DNA from: Dryocosmus kuriphilus
Lineage: Eukaryota; Arthropoda; Insecta; Hymenoptera; Cynipidae
DNA: 64,000 nucleotides
Direction of reading: 5' to 3'
NCBI GenBank assembly: GCA_038277395.1
Contig: CM076194.1
Coordinates: forward strand, 110,561,765-110,625,764
Shown in pieces: positions 57,331-64,000 of this stretch. Under the pieces are notes generated by a model that saw nothing but the letters and a program-made list of their open reading frames with translations, searched no databases and was not told the origin of the DNA. Made by a program: the position numbers and the translations under genes. How positions within the stretch are numbered: the first letter of the stretch is position 1; each line of letters starts with the position of its first letter.

Positions 57331-57700
57331 AAAATTGCTTCCTATATTTTTTTTGTAAAATCGCATAGTTTTTGAGTTATTCGTGAAATATTTTATTCAA
57401 TATAAAGATATCCACTTTTCAGCAAAATTATGCACGACATCAGAAAATATGAAAAAGCAGAATTGTTCACCTTGGAAAAAGCTAGAAACTTTATTCATAG
57501 GACTCATCGTTTTACTTTTAGTAATCGAAAGCCTGCTTTGTCAAAATTTCGAACGTCACAAAAAGACATTATTAATCTACAATGGATTTTTAAAAAATCA
57601 ATTGTCGAGCGCGAAGCGCGAGTTTCGTGATGAGAATATATTCCTTAAGGGCGATAGAGCCTTAAGTAAAATAATTTCTTTTGTAATTTTTAATGAAATT
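57331..57700 (+). mobile_element. Helentron-like 3' fragment
   Basis: Part of the unit array, then TCGAGCGCGAAGCGCGAG near 57604, a GATGAGAATATATTCC stretch, and the conserved TTAAGGGCGATAGAGCCTTAA hairpin region (arms only). It is truncated before the terminal hairpin. Confidence 0.55.
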
Positions 57701-57722
57701 CAAATTGAATAATTCCATTACA

Positions 57723-58010
57723 CACAGCTGTGCTAGTATCAGATGTAGCACCTGCATTAGCATCAGCAAAGCTTCAAACGCATCTTCACGTGATTGAAGG
57801 CTGTTTAAAAAAAATGGAGAATTAAGGCTACTGCAACCAATTCCACACATGTAAGTGTCACAATGCGTAGAGGCAACTGTCCATCAATATCACGTAACGG
57901 TCATATCCTGCCTCAATCTGAAGATGCAAAATATCTCAGACTTCACCTTGACAGGCGGGTCATCTGGAAGAAACACATTTGGACAAAAAGAAAACAGCTT
58001 GGATTGAAAT
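57723..58010 (+). pseudogene. Jockey-type reverse transcriptase fragment
   Basis: Encodes TAVLVSDVAPALASAKLQTH then, after a one-base shift in an A run near 57812, WRIKATATNSTHVSVTMRRG, NGHILPQSEDAKYL and LHLDRRVIWKKHIWTKRKQL. These are the segments just after the catalytic YxDD in Jockey-clade non-LTR elements (thumb region). The catalytic box itself, the endonuclease and ORF1 are missing. A 5'-truncated, internally placed remnant. Confidence 0.72.
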
Positions 58011-58668
58011 TGACGGCCGGGATGCAAGAACCGGGCGAACGCTCGAAACGGGTAGAACTATTGTTCAAGTCAAGAAAGTGGGGATGGGAATTTTTTTTTC
58101 GAAAATCCTTGTTCAAAAAATTTGACAATATAAAGAATTGAAAACTGCATCTTTTCTTCAGAAGAGGTTTTCTTGGTTTCATCGCTTGTTTTGTTTTAAA
58201 AAAGTTTTACTTTTTTTTCTCAGTTTTGTTTCACTGGGAAATCGTGTTTTCTTAGAATCGACTCGCAATAATGTGACCATTTCTTAACAAAATTGGTAAT
58301 ATTTTTTTTCAACGTGTAGGGGAATTTTCCGCTACCGTTGATGTAGGTGAACATTTCATAAACAATGTAATTGTTTATAATAATTTAATCCGAAAATATT
58401 ACCGTGTTTTCCGAGCTTCTGCTGTTAAAATTTTCCGTATGAACTGGAGTACAAAAAAATCGTAAAGACATATACGTGAAGCAGTGTTGGGAGAAGTTTT
58501 TCGTCAATCAATATTTTGTTTGGTCGAAAATTTTAAAAAATACGACGAGTTGAAGTCAAAAGCGCTCGCCGCCCGAACCGAATTCCGCGCGATTTTCCAC
58601 CAAGAACCTGAGGCGAGAATTCTCACGAATCAAGAGTCTACTCTTGAAACCAAAGATTTTTCTTTTTT
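58011..58668. other. No recognisable gene
   Basis: A+T-rich sequence with a short open frame (58484-58693) that has no recognisable domain and ends inside the next repeat. Confidence 0.5.
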
Positions 58669-59860
58669 ACATTCTCATCAGAGAAGGTATTAGATTTATG
58701 TAAAATTTGATTTTCGCGGATTTCATGAAATCTCCACGTTTTGAGACCCCCTGAGTCAGAAAAAACGGTTTTTACGACCGTGTCTGTCTGTCTTTTGTCG
58801 TCGTCGTTGTCGTTGTCGTCTGTGATCGCGATAACTTTCGAAGGACTAATCGGATTGGAGTGCGCTTTGGTACACTTCTTTAAGGGGTAAAAAGAAAGGA
58901 CGAGTTCGTTAACCAGCGGTTTTTGACCAACAGTTATGGTTTTATCAATCAAAAACGGTTTTCACAAAATCAAAAAATCCATTTTCCGGCTAAACTATGA
59001 GAGATACAAAAAAAATATAAGAAAGTAAAATTGTTCTTAAAAAAATCTACAAATTTTGTCTCAACCGTTTTTTGATAAAATGAACGGTTTTTGTTTTAAT
59101 CAAGAAAACGCTATTAAAATTAAAAAACTCTGGTTTCCCGCCAAAATATTCAAGATACAAAAAATTGGTAAGAAACAAAGTTGTTCAATTCAAAAATATC
59201 TACCAATTTTGTTTTAACCATTTTTTCATAAAATGCACGGTTTTTGTTTTAATCTATAAAACGTTATTAAAAATAAAAAATTTCAAGTTTCCCGCCAAAC
59301 TATGCAACATACGCAAAAATAATAATAAACAAAGTTGTTCGCCTCAAAAAGATCTACAAATTTGCTCTCTATCATTTTTTGAGCAGACGCGTAGTTTTTG
59401 AGTTATTCGTGAAATATGTTATGAAATATAAAGAAAACCACTTTTCAGCAAAACTATGCAAGCAGAATTGTTCACCTTGGAAAGAGCTACAAAATTTATT
59501 TATAAGACTCATCGTTTTACTTTTAAGAATCGAAAACCTGTATTGTGAAAATTTGGAAAATCAGAAAAAAAATTTTACCAATCTACAATGTCTTTTAAAA
59601 CAATGTAATTATCGAGCGCGAAGCGCGAGTGTCATGATGAGAATGTATTCCTTAAGGGCGATAGAGCCTCAAGTAAAATAGTTCCTTTTGGAATTTTTAA
59701 TTTAAAGATTTATACGATCCATAAACACCGAGCGCGTAGCGCGAGGTGAATAATGTATCGAGCGCGAAGCGCGAGTGCCAACAGACGCGTGCCCTAGGCG
59801 CGCTCATACTTCGCGCGAAGCGCGCGATGAGAATGTGCCCGCGAAGCTTGCAGATTTTTT
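58669..59860 (+). mobile_element. Helentron-like repeat, full-length
   Basis: 5' ACATTCTCATC at 58669; (GTC/GTT)n tract near 58796-58820; unit array; GC palindromes at 59611 and 59757; 3' GATGAGAATGT near 59826 with a decayed hairpin (GCCCGCGAAGCTTGC) and AGA. Confidence 0.7.
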
Positions 59861-60244
59861 TAATAAAAACTAACATCTTTCGGAATAAAAAACCGTTTTA
59901 TTTTAAAAGAACGCAGATCAATAATCCAGAAACATTTTATTGCTATTCGGAAAACCCAAGATTTCTTCCAAGACTCAGTAATTATCTTTGATTTTTCTCG
60001 TCTTTATGTCAAGCATTTCAATTGTTTCTTGGATTTTAAATCCCCTCTTTTCTTGGAATTTTATGCGCGTTTGGACAGGCAAAAATGAACATTCATTATA
60101 CCTCAAATTTATGCTACTTGAAAATACTCGATTATTCTCATTTTACTGTTCTTTATTTCAGTCTTTGTTATGTTTCGCATTTCTTAAAACTATTTTTTGA
60201 AAGAATTTTACGTAAAAATCCTTTCCAGACTGACCTAAATACTT

Positions 60245-61745
60245 TTAAAAACATTTTACATCTTTCAGTTTTTCTTTAGTGTCGTCGTCAATCATGATAA
60301 ATTCCGAACTTTTCGCTGCCTTGATCATTTCTATATATTCGATAGGTGTTTCGACTACTTGCTTATTACTTTTTTTCCGTCCATACAGTCCAAAATTGTG
60401 GTCGCACTGACAATAGGAATGACCTTTGACAGGGAACAAATGTCGAATTTCGGGTTGGAAACAGTTGTATGAAAGAGGCATAAATGAAAAAAAAAAAGAT
60501 AATTTATTGTTTTTTCCGCCACAACTATCCGAAAATAAAAATATTTTGTTGTAGTAATTTAACGCGAGCTCTTTTTCAATAACGTGCAAGAGAAAGTTAC
60601 CAACAGTGCTGGCCCTCCTTTTTGAATTTTCCTTCTAAAAACGTGAACATGTAACTTCGTTTTCCCCCATCATTAAAAACGTGGACATTGAAAACATGAA
60701 ACCAAAGTAAGCGTTTGTAGAATTGCTCGTTCGCGGGTATTTTCGGCAATGGCAAATTTTGTGAATAATCGAATTCCATGATCAAAACTTTTTTCTCGGA
60801 CAGCATTGAATTTCGAATTTTTCGGTAATTAATTATGTCAGATTTGTGTTGTTCGTGCACTACACTCGTAGTATTATTTTCTTTATGTAGAAAGCATCCT
60901 GTACAAACGTCTTACTTTGGCTTCTGAAATGTTTAACTGACATTTTCATTGAAGTATCGCTTGTAGGTCGAGATACTTAATGGCATTGACTCGTTTCCCG
61001 TTTTTTTTTTGAGATAAAATTAACGAAAAAAATCGAACAAAATTTCGAATGTTAGTTCGGGATTATCGAAATTCTTCAGAGAAGACGCGGCATAATGCGT
61101 ATCAGAACTTGGTATTGAATCACAATGCTCTTGAATCAGAACTTTCATTTCATCGGTTAATTTTAAGGCATAATTTTAGTGCTTACCACGTAAATCTTTT
61201 TGAGATTCGTATCGCAGTACTTTTTTCTGAACAGTTTGGAAGCGCGATTTTGTGACTTGTAAAAGATCTCTAACAGAAATTTCCGGAAAACCGTAGTTTC
61301 TCCAGAAAGATCTTGGAATGCTTACTACCAACGATTGATTTCCTTTTGGTTTGATTCCGCAGAACGTTTCGAAGTAATCGCGGATTCCAATTTTACATTT
61401 TGAACTTCATACCCGCCGCTTGCCTAAAATTTGTCAAAATACAGCCGTTGACGATCTTCGGACACATCATCGAAACACTTCTTGGGGCAGCAATTTTGAA
61501 CGCCAGTGAATGCGTTTGCTGCAACGATTTTTCCTGAGATAGATGTGTACTCTTCCCTGAAACGAAAAACGATTTCTCAATAGAAATAAGACCATAAAAC
61601 GAAGTTTTATGTAAAGAGTGTTAAAAAAAGCAAACCTGGTTGCGAGAAGTTTTGTTGATATTTCGTTTCCACAATTTTTCATCTCTCGAACGTTTGCGGG
61701 TTGATGTCTTTGACGCACTTTTATCACTACTTTTGCGTTTTCTCC
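60245..61745 (-). pseudogene. DUF7869-like insect repeat gene, broken
   Basis: The minus-strand first exon (about 61745-61637) encodes a basic start, MGRKRKSSDKS, up to a GTTTGC donor. Further blocks encode ISGKIVAANAFTGVQNCC, NYGFPEISVRDLLQVTKSRF, LTDEMKVLIQEHCDSIPSSD, MEFDYSQNLPLPKIPANEQF, YKRLLWFHVFNVHVFNDGGK, KIFLFSDSCGGKNNKLS and HLFPVKGHSYCQCDHNFG. The order and motifs match a widespread arthropod multicopy family that I believe is catalogued as DUF7869 and that is probably transposon-derived. The D in FLFSDSCGG and the H/C cluster could be functional residues. Stops interrupt it near 60990, 60935 and 60597, and several frames are needed, so it is a pseudogene. The name is from memory. 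Confidence 0.6.
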
Positions 61746-61879
61746 CCATTTTCACACACATTTAAATACAAACGAAGCAACGAAAATTTAAAAAAAAACC
61801 CCCGAAATTTTATAGCACAATTTGGAATAACGTGATTGCGACTGAAGAGGAACGGCTTTCTTTTCAACGAGAAACAATG

Positions 61880-62999
61880 AAATGAAGTATGAGCGCGCCT
61901 AGGGCGCGCGGTCTGGCGGTCGTCGCGCTTTGCGCTCCGATATCTTTAAGCCTAGCGCTTCGCACTCGGATGTTTTTGGTCCTTGCACATCGTGCTCGGT
62001 ATTCGTTACGTGAGTCTGAAAATTTCAAAACACCTACTTTTAATGAGATTATTAAATTTGAATTTTTTATTAAAAATTACAAAAGAAATTATTTTACTTA
62101 AGGCTCTATTGCCCTTAAGGAATACATTCTCATAATGACACTCACGCTTCGCGCTCGATAATTACATTTTTTCAAACACATTGTACATTGGTAAAGTTTT
62201 TTTGTGATTTTCCAAATTTTCACAATGCAGGATTTCGATTCTTAAAAGTAAAACGATGAGTCTTCTATGTAAATTTTGTAGATCTTTCCAAGGTGAACAA
62301 ATTCTGCTTGTTAATATTTTCTTATATCTTGCATAGTTTTTCTGAAAAGTGGATTTGTTTGTATTTAATAACATATTTTACGAATAACTCAAAAGCTACA
62401 CGTCTGTTCGAAAAAATGATAGGGAGAAAATTTGTAGACCTTTTTGAGGTAAACAACTTTGTTTATTATCATTTTTTTTTTGCATCTTGCATAGTTTGGC
62501 GGCAAATTTGAATTTTTGATTTTTAATAACGCTTTCTCGATTAAAACAAAAACTATGCATTTTATCGAAAAATGGTTAAAATAAAATTTGTAGATTTTTT
62601 TTAGATGAACAATTTTACTTTCTACTGTTTTTTTTTGTATCTCGCATAGTTTAGCCGGAAAATTGATCTTTCGATTTTCAAAAAACCGTTTTTGATGGAT
62701 AAAACCATAACCACTGGTCAAGAACCGCTGGTTAACGAAATCGTCCTTTCTTTTTGGACTCTGAAGAAGTGTGCCAAAGCGCAATCCAATCTGATGATTC
62801 TTTCAAAAGTTATCGCAGTAACATACGCCGACGACAACGACAACGACGACAACGACAACAACAACAACAACAGACAGACGCCGTCGTAAAAACCGTTTTT
62901 CTCACTCAGGGGGTCTCAAAACGTGGAGATTTGATGAAATCCGTGAAATTCAGTTTTCACATAAAACTAATACCTCCTCATTGAGATGAGACTGTAAAA
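61880..62999 (-). mobile_element. Helentron-like repeat, minus
   Basis: The 5' end is at 62983-62995 (GAGATGAGACTGT, one change from the family form), the (GAC/AAC)n tract at 62830-62872, and the unit array leftwards. GC-rich 3' modules (GAGCGCGCCTAGGGCGCGC) lie at about 61890-61915, and the TTAAGGCTC...TTAAGG region near 62100. The terminal hairpin is lost. It abuts the broken gene at 60245-61745. Confidence 0.65.
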
Positions 63000-64000
63000 A
63001 GTACTAATTTATTACAAAAAAAAACTACAATAAAGATTCTGTGTAAGGAATCAACTGATGTTATTTCAGAATACGTATGCAAGAAAAGGGCCCACATAGT
63101 TTAGGAGATATTCGCGTTCTTGTGAACAACAATAAACAATATCCATTTTTGGTTTTCAATGGGAAATTATTCTTAAATCTATATCTACTTAATACTTGAT
63201 TATACTTAAATAGTGACATTATACTTATGCTCCGGGAGTCCGTAAATTTTATGTTTGAAAAAAATATATGGGCGTTATGGCAGTCGTCTCTGAATAACTT
63301 TATCTCAAAAAACGATTTTTAGAAGTTCCAATTTCAAGAGTTCCCCGGTATATCCATAAATTCTAACCTTATTATGCCAATTATTGGTACCTAGTTATGC
63401 AAATTAAATTTATATAATTTGTAAGTCAAATTTGTAAAAAGGAACTTGTGGTTTTTAATTAATCTAAAAAAAACACTGTAGTATATTGAACGAATCATCA
63501 ACACCTGATTTAAATTCTTAAACACAAATTAAAAAAGGAATATTCATTTTTGAATGAAGCATGAACTTTGAAATCTTAAATAGAAAATGATCTCTGATTT
63601 TTTAACGGAGATTTTTATTGATATTATATATTTATTGATATTTATTGCAAAAATAAACATGAAATGAGAAATGAGATATCTAGTTGAAAATCCGTGAAAT
63701 ATAAAAAGCACTAAGGTTACTTTGCAAGGTCCTAAATTTTCATAATTACAAGAAAAAAATTATTTTTGAAATTCCCAATTTTCACTTCAATATCTTATTT
63801 CATGTGGACGCGAGATGTTGAGAAAAAAATTCAGATAAGGTAGTAATCGGGTAAGTATAACATGGCCTTAAGTTATATCAGGTTATATCAAGTTATATGA
63901 GGTTATATCAAGTTATATAATAAATGATATGGTTTTCTTAATATTTCAGAATTGATCTTTTACGGAATAGGTAGTGGAACTGATATTTGAGAACTGCAGT
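63000..64000. other. No recognisable gene; short 10-bp repeat
   Basis: A+T-rich sequence. Five 10-bp units, AGTTATATCA and variants, occupy 63871-63920. Nothing else can be supported. Confidence 0.6.

Overview
This is A+T-rich eukaryotic DNA, most likely from an arthropod and probably an insect. The grounds are introns with GT/AG borders, a Ty3/gypsy element of the CsRn1/Kabuki type, a Dong/R4-type non-LTR element sitting in a (TAA)n array, Jockey-type reverse transcriptase debris, and a tRNA-like gene. The species cannot be named from the sequence. Almost nothing is single-copy host gene: the window is layer upon layer of mobile DNA, much of it arranged as large inverted repeats.

Layout. 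1-815: truncated inverted copy of a repeat also found at about 40680-43080. 1794-6213: a foldback element whose terminal inverted repeats begin AGACTAGGAG, itself interrupted by an LTR-like insertion. 6214-7024: palindromic repeat carrying two inverted tRNA-like copies. 7814-8669 and 8796-10218: a DNA transposon with long inverted ends, and a solo-LTR-like element. 10219-24453: a palindrome about 14 kb long whose arms each carry the same broken LDL/vitellogenin-receptor-type gene fragment. A Helentron-like repeat forms its centre, and a 7.1-kb gypsy element (14227-21302) plus another Helentron-like repeat (21622-22861) are inserted in the right arm. 24454-27568: LTR-like sequence and a hAT-like hairpin MITE.

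27569-48430: a second, larger inverted duplication around a TPR gene that resembles IFIT proteins. The left copy (28454-34301, plus strand) is dead and carries two foldback insertions. The right copy (47617-45982, minus strand) keeps an open, spliceable frame. The loop between the arms holds tandem repeats, a decayed Dong/R4 element (36336-40411), a zinc-finger/acidic ORF (42224-42916) and more tandem repeats. 48131-63000 is nearly continuous Helentron-like repeats in both orientations. It is broken by a 500-N gap, a Jockey RT fragment (about 57723-58010) and a dead gene of a widespread insect transposon-associated family (60245-61745). 63000-64000 shows no gene.

The most useful property of the window is that inverted copies act as each other's empty sites. 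Pre-insertion sequences for the gypsy element, a Helentron-like repeat, foldback family A and hairpin family B can all be read inside the window, which fixes their ends and target-site duplications. The best candidate for something undescribed is the Helentron-like family, with 5' ACATTCTCATC, its inverted partner next to a GC hairpin at the 3' end, and (GTC/GTT)n tracts, together with its association with both gene-carrying inverted duplications.
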